Below, one piece after another: positions 25,714 to 38,351 of a stretch of DNA of 64,000 nt (positions are counted from its first letter, which is position 1; each line of letters opens with the position of its first letter). The translations under genes were made by a program, and so were the position numbers. Source of the stretch: Planococcus citri. Taxonomy: Eukaryota > Arthropoda > Insecta > Hemiptera > Pseudococcidae. The stretch is from assembly GCF_950023065.1 (NCBI RefSeq), contig NC_088678.1, positions 63,518,460 to 63,582,459 on the forward strand. The letters are read 5' to 3'. The notes beneath the pieces were generated by a model. That model saw only the letters and a list, made by a program, of their open reading frames with translations. It did not search any database and was not told where the DNA came from.

Positions 25714-28700
25714 TTGCAGATTATCTTATTGCTATATACCTACCTAACTAAAGAGGTCTGACCTCAACGAATATGGTTTTTAAAATCTAATATTTCGAAA
25801 GAAGAAAACAGGTACTATTTCTCGAGGCAAAAGTGTCATCATATTCGAATGAAATTTTCGTAGAAGCCTCCTACAAGACAAATCTTTCTGCAGCAACCTA
25901 CTACAAAACAACGTAGAAAATTATTTTTAAAGTCACAATCTAAACAAACCATCAGAAGTGGGCAAAAAACACTCCTCCACTTGTCTCGATGGCCTCATTC
26001 ATCCTGCCATTTCCCATTCTAAGCCACACATATGAATAATCGTAGATACATCAAACTTATCAGTCCATCTTATATTATCATCTTCCATTAGTTCAAATTA
26101 CCTATAGGTAGGTTGAGGTTCCAAAATAGGGAATCAATTCTTTACTTTTAGTTCATCTGCGTCTGCGTCAACTTATACTTACCTACCTCTAAGTACCTAC
26201 CTATATGTATAGCAGCAGAATCTCGTAACGCAAGCTTCATCTGCGCTGATTCGCGAACCTGATTACACCCGGATGAAAATATATTATTCTCGATGATTTA
26301 ACTGGTTTGCGAAGAATCGTGTACTGGATAGATTACCTATTATATCGTTTATCGTTATGTACTTACCTATCTACTTGAGCATCACGAAGACGAGTCCTAG
26401 AACACATTAGTCTATAACGGAATCTGCTCGTATATTACAAATCGGGCATGGGGCATTCGGGCAAAAGCCATTAATAAAAATACACTGGGTAATAATTTTG
26501 AATCAACTGAGTTAACCGAGCGATAAAATCGTCTAAATTAGCGTACGTAGGTATCTAGTATTCTCACCACAGCTTTGACTCTCAAAATTACCGCATAACT
26601 ACCGCATTTTTATACTGCAATGAGACGAATTTCATGGTTCGAAATGTATAACTATCTGTACCGATGAGGCCTATATGGTCCACACATGTGGTCAATGGAC
26701 CGTACCGTTTGCTCGATATATAGGAAAAAATATTTCGATTCGCATCAATGTCAGCGCTACGAATGCGAAATTACCATCTTATGGAGTATAGGTACTCGTA
26801 TTTGATCGGATTCGTGTATCCGGTTGCGTAATTGGGCGTTGATGATATGTACCTACTGCAGACGAAGAAATGCGACGATTAAGCGTATCAAATGGCAATT
26901 CGAGACAATAGCCGTCATATTCAATATTCGGTCAATTGTAGCAATAAATTTTTACCTTTTTTTCGAGTAAAAACATCGGAAATAGGTTAGTAGTGGCAGA
27001 ATAATACATCAATTACCCAGTCTCTGGTCGAATGACCGCTTTATATATCGTAAATCTTCTGTACGGTATTATCGAACATACAGACAGAGGTGTAATTTAC
27101 CAAACACCGAACGTAAATACTCCGTAGGAGATACCAGATTCCTACACGAGAGGTTTTTCTTCAGTTTCTATTGACCTAATCTTCGAAAACAGGAAATATC
27201 CACAACCCTACGCTTTTCGTGATCATCTTCCCATACCATATGAGTGCGATATCGATCGAATTAGCCTCTGGTGAACTAAAGAGGTACCTAGGTACCTACT
27301 CGATGTTTTAATAATCATAAAGATCGTCGAATTGGTAATTGTTTCGTTATAATATAGGCAGGTTTACAAGTTTATTAAGCGAATATAAATTAGGTTTCTT
27401 GGTCCACGAATGAACCAATTTAACCGAGATGACCGCTCTGGAATTGATTTCACTGACGATAAAGTACACGATAGGGATAGGCTACCACGACGATGAAGGC
27501 GTTTTAACACGACCGCGATTAACGACCTTCTGTGTAGAAATTCACTTTATAGTTTATACACCTGATTTAACACCACTCGACTTACCGCAATCGATTGGAT
27601 GTGATATTCTAGATGGTTAATTTTTCGCATAATTGGATCGCCGAGAGTGGTTGGTGCTGAGCTTGGGAACTGATTAGAATATTGTTAGCGATATTTACCT
27701 ACAAACATGTTTCGAGAGTACGAGCGCTACTTGACACCGTAAAATGTGGTCAAGTACAAGTTGCATGAACAATTTGCGCTTAATTCATTCATATAAATGA
27801 AAGTAGAAATATGTCAAAAATAACGTAATGATTAATGCAAAACACATAGCGAGGTATTTATACTCAGATGTGGGTACATTTTGCTGTAAGAAATAATAAA
27901 CAAGGCCGAAGACGATGAAGACAAATTTCATTTTCAACCGAAGGCGTTCTCCATGAAGTAGGTAATTCTGAAGCTTGAAGCTTGAAGCTAATACGCTGCA
28001 GTTCTCCGTCGACATCGACACATTAACATTGTTTCATCTAAAAACCACCATTATATTCAGCCAACTGGATCCGTATCATATACAAACTCCGGTGCAAATT
28101 TTACACGCTACAGTTCGTAACGCAGCTATGTAGTGTACATGAATGTGACATCATAATTAATCGAGCTGCGAATATAAAAATTCATATATGGTGTAATTTC
28201 CTTAAAGAATACGTGATAGATACCTACCTACCTACAAGTTAAAAATAAATCATTATGTAAACTTGTGAAAGCCGTTGGAAAAAAATATATCGTACATTTT
28301 ATAGCAATAGGTTCCCTAGGTAGGTAGGTATCTTGTACGAACGAATCACATGTCCATAACCGTAAATGCTTCTGTTATTGAAATAATCTAACCTTATTTA
28401 ATAATATATAACCACACTGATATACATGCTACATATCGTACATAGTACGTGTTTGTATTTGTAAATATAGGTACTAAACTTGATTGATATTTCAGCAAGT
28501 TCTTATTCCTAATTAGACGTAATTACTTGGTGGGTTAACGAACTGCTCGTACTGTAAAGGTTTTCTTATAGTTTAGGAGCTATTGTACCATCATCGTCGT
28601 TTTGTGTGTGTGAAGGTGAAAGGAACATGATGGAAAAAAACAACGTATTGTGGTCACAGGTGTTCTGTTTGATCGAGTAATTCTCTAAATAAAAGAAAAA

Positions 28701-28849
28701 ATGATTAATTTGGAGTCAATAATAAATTACTATAGATATTAGGTAGGTCTACCAACATTCAGCCATAATAGTAAACTGAGCTGGTCATTCTGTCATTCGA
28801 ACGATTCAAAAAGACAGCATCCAATTTTTTTCAGTAAATACCAAAAATG

Positions 28850-31260
28850 ATGACACGATTTTGAGGCTCAGAATTGCTCAAAAATACTCAAATATATTTT
28901 CGTCAAAATATTTCAATTTTTCGTGCAGTTCTAGCACTTTTTGATGCGTTGCATGACACTTCAAAATTTCAAAATTTCTACCCCGAATTTTGAGGCTTAA
29001 AATTTCTAAGAAATGTTCAAAATACAATTTCGTTGAAATATTTGAATTTCTTGCGAAATTTCAACACATTTTGATAGGTCACATGACACGTTTTCCAAAA
29101 CTCCAAAAGTCATATGGCCTGATTTTGAGGCTCAACAATGCTCAAAAATAATCGAAATACATTTTCGTTGAAATATTTGATTTTCTCGAAAAATTTTAAC
29201 ACATTTTGATAGGTCACATGATACTTTTTCAAAAATTCGAAAAATCATGACCCGAGTATGGGGCTCAAAATTCTTCAAAAATACTCAAAAGACATTTTCC
29301 TCAGAACATTGTAATTTTCTCGCGAAATTTCAACACACTTTGATAAGTCGTATGACACTCAAGTTTCGAAGAATTTTAATTATGCTCTACAAATTTTAAC
29401 TCCAAATTAATCGGATCATGATTTTTGGGATTGTGGAAATGTGTCATATGACCTGTTGAAATGTGTTGAAATTTCGCAAAAAATTCAAATATTTCGACAA
29501 AAAAATGTATTTTGAATATTTTTGATGAATTTTGAGCCCTGAAATTGGGTCCTGATTTTTGAAAAAGTGTCATGCGACTAATTAAAATGTGTTGAAAGTT
29601 CACAAAAAATTCAAATATTTCAACCAAAAATGTATTTTGAGCTCCAAAATCGGGTCATGATTTTTGGGATTTTTGAAAAAGTGTCATGTAACTAATCAAA
29701 GTTTGTTGAAATTTCACAAAAAAATCAAATATTTTGACGAAAATGAATTTTGAGAATTTTTAAGGAATTTTAAACCTCAAAATAAAGTCATATTTTTTGG
29801 GATTTTTGAAAAATTGACATATTGTGACCTATCAAAATGCGTCGAAATCCAGGAAAAAATTCATGGATTTCACTGAAACAAGGTGTTTTGAGCTTTTTGA
29901 ACACTTTTAAGCTCCAATATAGGGTCAAGATTTTTAGGTTTGAATATGCGATCTACATCTAACAGGATTCTGATTTCGTGAAAAATTCAAATAATTTGGC
30001 GAAAATGTATTTTGAGCATTTTTGAGAAATTTTGAGCCTCAAAACCGGATCGTGATGTTTGGGATTTTAGACAAAGTGTCCTATAACTATGTATCAAAAT
30101 GTCTTAAAATTTTTCGATAAATTCGAATATTTCAACGGAAATTTATTTTGAGCATTTTTGAGGAATTTTGAGCCTCAAAATCAGATTATGGTTTTTGAGG
30201 TTTTAGAAAAAGTGCCTTGTGACCTATCAAAATGTATTAGTATTTCGCGAGAAAATCGAATATTTCAACAGAAATGTATTTCGAGCATTTTTGAGGAATT
30301 TTGAGCCCCAAAATCAGATCATGATTTTTGGGATCTGAGAAGAAGTGTGTTGTGACCTATCAAAGTATGTTAAAATTTTGCGAGAAAATCAAATATTCCG
30401 ACGAAAATGTACTTTGAGCATTTTTGAGGAATTTTGAGCTTCAAAATGACATCACAATTTTTGGGATGTTAGAAGAAGTGTCTTGTAATCTATCAAAATG
30501 TGTTGAAATTTTGCGAGAAAAACGAATATTTCATCGGAAATGTATTTTGAGCATTTTTGAGGAATTTTGAGCCCCAAAATCAGATCATGATTTTTGGGAT
30601 TTTAGAAAAAGTGCCTTGTGACCTATCAAAATGTGTTAAAACTTCGCGAGAAAATCAAATATTCCGACGAAAATGTATTTTGAGCATTTTTGAGGAATTT
30701 TGAGCTTCAAAATGACATCACGATTTTTGGGATGTTAGAAGAAGTGTCTTGTAATCTATCAAAATGTGTTGAAATTTTGCGAGAAAAACGAATATTTCAT
30801 CGGAAATGTATTTTGAGCATTTTTGAGGAATTTTGAGCCCCAAAATCAGATCATGATTTTTGGGATTTTAGAAAAAGTGCCTTGTGACCTATCAAAATGT
30901 GTTAAAACTTCGCGATAAAAACAAATGTTTCAACGATAATGTATTTTAAGCATTTTTGAGGAATTTTGAGCCTCAAAATCAGATCATGATTTTCAAGAGT
31001 TTTGAAAAAATGTCATGCAACCAATCGAAATGCGTAAAAAACTTGGAAAAAATTCAAGGATTTCTACGAAAAAAGTATTTTGAGCTCTTTGAAAATTTTT
31101 GAGCCCCAAAATAATGGGTCATGATTTTTGGGATTTTTGAAAAAGTTTCATGCGACCTATCAAAATGTGTTAAAATTTTGCAAAAAATTCAAATATTTTG
31201 ACGAAAATGTATTTTAGGCATTTTAGAAAAGTTTTGATCCAAATTTCGAGGCTTTTGATA
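28850..31260. repeat. 134-bp satellite in head-to-head orientation
   Basis: Units contain ATTTTGAGCATTTTTGAGGA, ATCATGATTTTTGGGATTTT and GACCTATCAAAATGTGTT. From about 28850 to 29365 the units run in reverse complement; from about 29395 to 31250 they run forward, with the inversion point near 29380. In the forward part a dimeric higher-order unit is evident: GGGATGTTAGAAGAAGTGTC occurs near 30461 and 30729, 267 bp apart, with near-identical sequence between. That indicates recent amplification by unequal exchange. Confidence 0.88.
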
Positions 31261-33189
31261 AAAATGTACTCCTAATGTGATCTATCCAATAATGTATTGA
31301 TGGTTCGGATGAAAATCAACCACTTCCATCAAATGCTTTTTTTTGAACAATTTTGAAAACTTTTAAGGCCAGAATTTGTTTTGAAGAAATGTCTCGCAAT
31401 AACCTATAAAAATGGTTTAAAATTTCATTTTTTTGGGAGCCTCTGCTTAAAGTCAGCCAACTTGATACTTTTTGACTTTTGAATCGTAGACTAGGTAGGT
31501 TGCATAAATTTTTCCATTTTATTTATGAAAAATTGCTCATAATTCGAAACATTGTCAATTTATTAGGTCACAGGGCAAATGGAATATTCCTCAGGATAAT
31601 TTTTACCATCTAAATAATCTCTCTTTCGCCTTATTTACCTCATTAGCATATTCCGCAGCTCGGTGTCGGTACCGAGATGCTTATAACATGATATGAGATA
31701 ACCATTTTCCGGCTATTTGGTTGACCAAAAAGATGATCATTGAGAGAAAGTCTACGCTCATGAATATGAAAAAAATATACACTCGTGTAATGCATAGCTA
31801 TTACTTACCTATAAACGTACGTACGTACCTATAATAAAATAGTATTCTTAATCAAATACATACGTATACAGATACACAGAACAACGTTATCACCTCGAAG
31901 ATCACATAGGTAACAGACCTATACCATCTAGGTATCTATTACTTACCTATGGTTCAAAAATACATTCTTATAAAATTTCAACTTTCGATTTCATTAAATG
32001 ATTCTATACACGAGTATTCTACATCTACACAGTAATCATGGGCACGTGTAGGTGTAACACTTCGAAAAGAAAAAAAATTACTTTACGTAATATTACAATG
32101 CACTCGTGCATTCGTTCGTGCATCATCCGCACCATAACAAAGATTTCACAATGCGTCTTACATTTAAAAAATATAATTTCACCGTTAGAAAAATTCCTGC
32201 AAATCAGGTTAAAGATAGCGAAATTTTTTTATTATTTTTTAACTCGTCCAATTAAGATTCGCCTGCCTACCTACGTCCTACGTGGTAATAAAATCCGTGC
32301 TATTTAACATCACGTGTGTCGTGTCCGCCGTTGATTTACCAATATAATTAATTTTTCACGCGGCAATTATCTGCTATTCTCTCTCTATCTCAGTATGTGA
32401 AAGTGAAGCCTTGTCAAATGATTCGTATAGGGCACCGAAAGAGTCAAAGAAAGATACAGCTATACCTCCATAGGAATGGAAGATATACTATCAACAAATC
32501 ATATACATACCTCCTACGACAATTTCCTTCTGATGGAAACATGCTTTGACATCATCTTTCATCGGGTACAACCTGCGAGGTTCTTTCTCGTCAAATCTGT
32601 CAATCAATCGAGCAAAACGTAGGCCTATTACGGTTTGCCGATTTGCATTCGATGCGTGAATAATATACCGCTGTTTAGTGTTTACTGCTGATAAGAGGCC
32701 AATGCACTAATTTAATGATATTCAAATTGCAAACTAGATTACTTCGCTTGGTCGCGTATTGTGAGAATATTTGGCCTAAACAAAAGCAAATTAATTGGCG
32801 AGTTTATTGTTACAGTTAATTTTTTACTAATTATACTCGTGAGAGAATTTTTACGCGTAGGTATGAAATATTTTCAAGGTTAGATTCGCACAAGCAAGGT
32901 CCAACAGCAGTAAAGATATACGTGTTATGTAATTATCCCATTAGAAAAAAATTCTCGAATATGTAATTACCTGTGTATAAAGAGTATTTATCGAGTTTGC
33001 ATCTAATTTAGAGCACGCGACAGGATTTAGTATAGGTACGATGGAGGCGATGAAGGTAACTAGGTAATGGAATCAGAATCACCTATACAGAGATTTTATT
33101 TTTATAATCGTAGAAACGGTGCAGCTTCTTTCATCATTTCATCAACATGGCTAAATTTGTACACAGAATATCCATTTTGAAAAGTTAGA

Positions 33190-35950
33190 ATTTTCCCCCT
33201 TTCATCCCCCAAACTTGCTACCTCGGGTGAGAAAATAATTCAATATTTTTTATTTATCTCCTATCTGCAAAAAAGTGGCGATAGTAGCTTCTCAATTTAA
33301 AAAAAAATGTAAAAAATCAAGTTACCTACCGAAATTTTTTGTTTCTGCGTCAGAATTTTTTAAAATAATTCCCTTTAAAAAAACGTTCTCTGGCTCTTCA
33401 AACCATTTTAATCCCCTCGTAAGGAACCCCCCCCTTGAGTTGAAAAAATAAAAAAAAGGAAAATAATTCAAAATCAGGGAAATTTTTTTTAAATATCTCA
33501 TTTCCATATTAAAATTGTTCTACATAACCCCCTTCTCATGGGAAAACCCTCGATGGACCTCCAAATGATGTTAACCTCTCTTGTATAGAACCCCTACCCC
33601 AATTTGAGAAAATAATAATGAAAGATAAAAAAACTAGAAAAAGTGAAAAATTGATATCTGTACAAATTTTTTTTTTAGACAGAGTACTTTTAAAATAATA
33701 TAACCACACTTTCAAGAAAACCCTGTCTTGGTCCTCCAAATGATGTTGGCTCAGTGGCGTAGCCAGTATTTTCTCAGGGGGGCAAAACCAGATTTTTAGG
33801 CATGAAAAATCGAAATCAAAAGTAATTTTTTGAAAACTTTTCGTGATGTGTGATGATTTTATAAAAATTGAGGAAAAATTCTTGCTCTAGCGAAGCGAGA
33901 ACTAGGATTTTTTGAAAAAATGGGTCCAAAAAACGAAAAAAGATCCATTTTTGCATGTTTTATTTCAAATTTTTGCTCGCTTGGGTGGAGCAATGGCCTC
34001 CTTCGCCCCCTTGGCTACGCCATCCACAGTGTTGGTTGCCTTGTGTGAAGCCCCCAAAGTTGAAAAATATCGAAAAAGATGAAAAATTAATGTCTGTGGG
34101 AATAAATTATGTAGGTATTTAAAATTTTTCATTTTTGAGCAGAATACTTCTAGATGACTTTTTTTCAAGAAAAAGCATCCCTCAGTACTCTCAACAAAGT
34201 TGGCCATCTACATAGAGACTTCCGAAATTAAAAAAAATCAAAAAGATTAAAAAAATAAGTATTTAAAAAAAAATTTAATCTCCTTTCACTGATTTGTGAG
34301 TGTTTTTAAATAATCTTTCAACAAATCAAATAAGTTTTAGAAACTTTAGAGAGAGACCAAGTTACACTTTTTCATTGTGGAGGTAGTGACGAGGAAGAGG
34401 GGGGGGGGTGAAAATCGAAAATATTAATTATTGCTTTTCTTATGAGGATGGGAGAATAGACCAAATTCAAGGATAAAATTTTTTAAATTTTTACAAAAAT
34501 CATAAAAATATCCATCATTTTTTTATTTTTTAAGGAAGGGCCAACAAACAGAAAAACACGAAAAAAACTTCTCAAATTTTATTTTAATAGAAGGAGAAGG
34601 GATTCAATTATTACTATCAATCTTTTTCACTAACTAAGGTACCTCTACCTACGTAAAAAAACATTTCGATTTTTTTTTCAATTCAAAATTTTCAGATGTT
34701 TAGATCTTTTCCCCCAAATTCAGTATCACTTGCGAGGGAATTTCTATAAATTAAAATTTCCAAAATAAGGGAAAAATAAGAGGTAAATTCAAAAATTATT
34801 GACAGAAAATATGAAAAAACAAGTCATTTCCCCAAAAATACCTTAATATTTTTCAGAAGGACGAATCCCAAAATTTGCGTTCCATTTGAAAAATAGAAAA
34901 AAAAAGACAAAAGCAGTAAAATTTCTCAAATTTTACTCGAGTGGAAGGGGGTAAAGGGGGAAGGGTTTAATATTATTACTACCTATCGATTTTTTTTTCA
35001 CTATTTTAGAAAGAATTTCGATTTTTTTTTCAATTCAAAGTTTTCAGATGTTTAGATCTTTCTCCCAAAATTTATTACCACTTCAGAGAAAATTTTTAGA
35101 AATTCAAATTTTCAAAATAAGGAAAAGTTAAATGGGAAATTCAAAATTTTAAAATTTTAAATTTGAAAAAACAAGTAATTTTTCCAAAAATAACTTGATA
35201 TTTTTCAAAAGAGGGAGCCTCAAAATTTTTCTTCCACGATTAAAAAATAGAAAAGAATGAGTACAAAGTGTCAAACAAATAGGAGATCATGAATAAAAGG
35301 AAAAAAGAAGCATTTTCTGAAGAACATCTTTTTCAAACATTTCAATCTTTGGGAATCAAATTTATCAGGATCTCTTTACCAATAAATAGAAGGGTCAAAA
35401 ATATTTAACGTTATTTTTGAGGAAAATGGACCAACTCTAACGTAAGGATTAGAAGGTAAAAAAAAAACGTAAAAATTTCATTTTCTCGGATTTCTTATAT
35501 ATTTTGAAAACGGGGGGGGGGCGTCCTGACACGACTTCTTCTTACTAACATATGGTTGGAAACATTTTTCTCATGAGACTCGACAACTTTAGGGCGTAAA
35601 CAAAATTATATTTTTTTCACAAGCAGGTATGAATAATAGCTCTACCCTCTAATTCACAGGCTGGTCATGGGTAAAAGTGGGGGGGGGGCTAAAATTGGTA
35701 TTAAGTTGATTTTACCTAAGTAATTGGAAGTAGAAAGTTTCCAATTTCAAAATTTTTTTCTGATAGGTACTTTGATTTTTTCATATTTTTTGTACATTGT
35801 TAAATTTGGGGGGGGGATCTCACCGGCACCACTTATTTTTCCCTGAGGGAGCCGAAAATTCCATGGCGTGATTTTTTCACCCGAAAAGTAAGTAACAACT
35901 TTAGAGAGCGGAAGCGTGAAAAAAATGAAATAACATCCCACTTTATATTA
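33190..35950. repeat. Diverged repeats with G-runs and a 352-bp tandem duplication
   Basis: Several GGGGGGG tracts occur (about 34400, 35511, 35680, 35806). The phrase TTCAGATGTTTAGATCTTT occurs at about 34691 and 35043, with similar flanks on both sides, marking a tandem duplication of about 352 bp. Related CCTCCAAATGATGTT phrases occur near 33559 and 33735. No coding region was recognised. Confidence 0.6.
33752..34029. mobile_element. hAT-like MITE, 278 bp
   Basis: The element starts CAGTGGCGTAGCCAG and ends with the imperfect inverse (CCTTGGCTACGCCATCCACAG). The 8 bp before it (TGTTGGCT, 33744-33751) and after it (TGTTGGTT, 34030-34037) match at 7 of 8 positions. An 8-bp target duplication and CAGTGGCG-type termini are what is known for the hAT superfamily. 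There is no transposase frame, so it is a non-autonomous copy. The single mismatch in the duplication and the imperfect TIR suggest it is not recent. Confidence 0.7.
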
Positions 35951-38351
35951 AAATAATGTAAACTCTAATACGAGTAATATCCATAAGCTTGCATTTCCAT
36001 TTAGCCACCTAGGTACCTCACTCGATGTAAAAAAAAACAAGCTGTTAAAAAAACAAACAATGTCCAAACCAGCGAAAAAAATTAGTACCTAGTAAACGTT
36101 TTTATCACCGGCTTATTATCCTCAATTACTTCTGACGATATATTTATCCTTCGAAGATAAATTCTTTTTTTCTTAAAAAAAAATGAAAAAACCTAGTTAT
36201 TAATGTCACTTTCTATACGATAATTCGCTGCAGCGTGAACCGGACCGTATAATCATTTACATCTTATGACCGACAGCGGCAGTTGTTTAAAGAATTTTCA
36301 CCGATCCGTGGAATTACGAGTAGGTAGGTCTACTACGTATACGAATTATGAAAGATATGCACATTTTTTATTGAATATTTTTTTCATCTCCATTTCAATC
36401 TGCAGTAAAAAAAATTCAGAGTGAGATTCCCTTCGAATTCGGAAGTGAGAAAAAAAAATGTCGGAAACTTTTCCTTTAAGTATTCAGGAAATTTTTAGTG
36501 TTTTGGGCGTAGGCGGAATTACCTATACCTACCTTTTGATGGTGTTTTTTCGGGCGAGTTTTCAGACTACAAAAATATTAGCACTTGATCCGGATAGTGA
36601 AGTACGAGTATAAGTACTTAGAATTCTGGTGTATTGTATCGCAATTCGCAATATTGTAAAATGACAAGCGTATCTGGGATCTGGGCGGTATTCTAAGGTA
36701 TTACGAAGATGTGCAGCCGATGACCGGACGAGAATTCGTTGGTATCATTTATTCTTTCAGAAGCCCATCATCGAAAATCTTTTCATGTCAATATGAAAGG
36801 CGTGAAATTCGTGTTTTAATTAACTTTACTATGGGTGTACTTGTAGTCTTGTGTACTTGTACCTGTGGCAAAGAAAATAGATGACCAAATATAGTCTGCT
36901 GAAGGTGTTAATGCGTATTAGAACTACCTATCTGAATTCTCTCCGGACCCGGAGTACAAGTATAGGCTCCGTTCAGGTTGGAAATTACAAGATGTGCACC
37001 TATGTGTTCTCTCAAAGCTTTGGGCAATTAATTAACGAGTAAGTACGAATACGAAACCTTTGTTTACAATAAAAATTTACAAATGTGCACAAATTTACAA
37101 TTTACAACTTGAACGTATAGCCAGAGGTGGGGCACCAGCTGGGTGAATGGGCTCCATTTCGCTCTCAAATGATGCAAAAGCATAAAAAAATCACTAAAAA
37201 TTGTCAAAAAGTGATCAAATTTTAGATTTTGACAAAAAAAGCAGATTGTTCAACGCATTCAGTAATTATTCTTCTCCTTCATTAAGTAAATGTTCACAAA
37301 TTACGACGATAGATCATAATTCTCTTCCAGCTGAGTAAATAAGTGTAAGTGAACAACAAACAACAACTATGAACGTGAAAGAACTACAGAAAAAAAACCT
37401 CCATTAGTCAATAGTGCTAATTTATTCGAAAGTTAGCGAGTTTGCAAGCCGAGATGATACCAATTAACATTCATAAAATTGATCATGAGCCGGCCATTTG
37501 GTAACTGGAACTATAGTCAAATCGCAAATACGTACACCTCAAAAGTATACTTACTTATACACAATGGAAAGGTAGGTAGAGGTACCAAACTCGAACAATG
37601 GCCCAAATGAAGTCCAATACCTAGTTGTGGATTAGAAAGAAGGTGGACAGAATAGCAAATTAGATATGGATTTCCTACGTTATTATAAAACTATAGAAAA
37701 TGATTTTTCTCTTATTATCGTACGTTTGAAGCGTAACGCGTTGTCGTTCATATAACATTATTTTATTAATAACTAACTACGAGTACACAGCCTAGGTCTA
37801 CCTACCTCCTGTACCTTGCTAAAACGTTACAGGTTGTATCTAATCATCGAGCATGATCTTTCCTTTAGACATTTCTTTTTAAAGATTTTCAATCGTAGAA
37901 CGCGTTGCTTCTCCCTTGGCTGCATGCACTCGTATATATAACGGAACGTCTTTCTAGTTTATTGATTTTGCTATTTCCGCGTGTATAGGTATAGACTATA
38001 GATAGATAAACAAAGCCTATGTGAAATTAACCGAGATGTGGAATAAATAAGCTGCGTAGAGTACCTAGACGTAGACGAGCATTTGAAACGTGATACCGAC
38101 TATAACGGTATTTAGATTAGATGACGATGTAAAATATTTAATTGAAAATGGATTTTGGCTCATTAGATGGTTGACCACTGAGGCACTGAACGTTGGTAGG
38201 TAATTCTCTTTCTTTGACTTCCGATCGTTACAGATATGCATAATACTTCGGATCGATTCCAATTACCCATTTCCTTGATAAAGAAATAATACAAATCTGC
38301 CAGTCAGAAATGATAACGTCTAGTCCGGTATATGACTATAAGAGGTATCTG

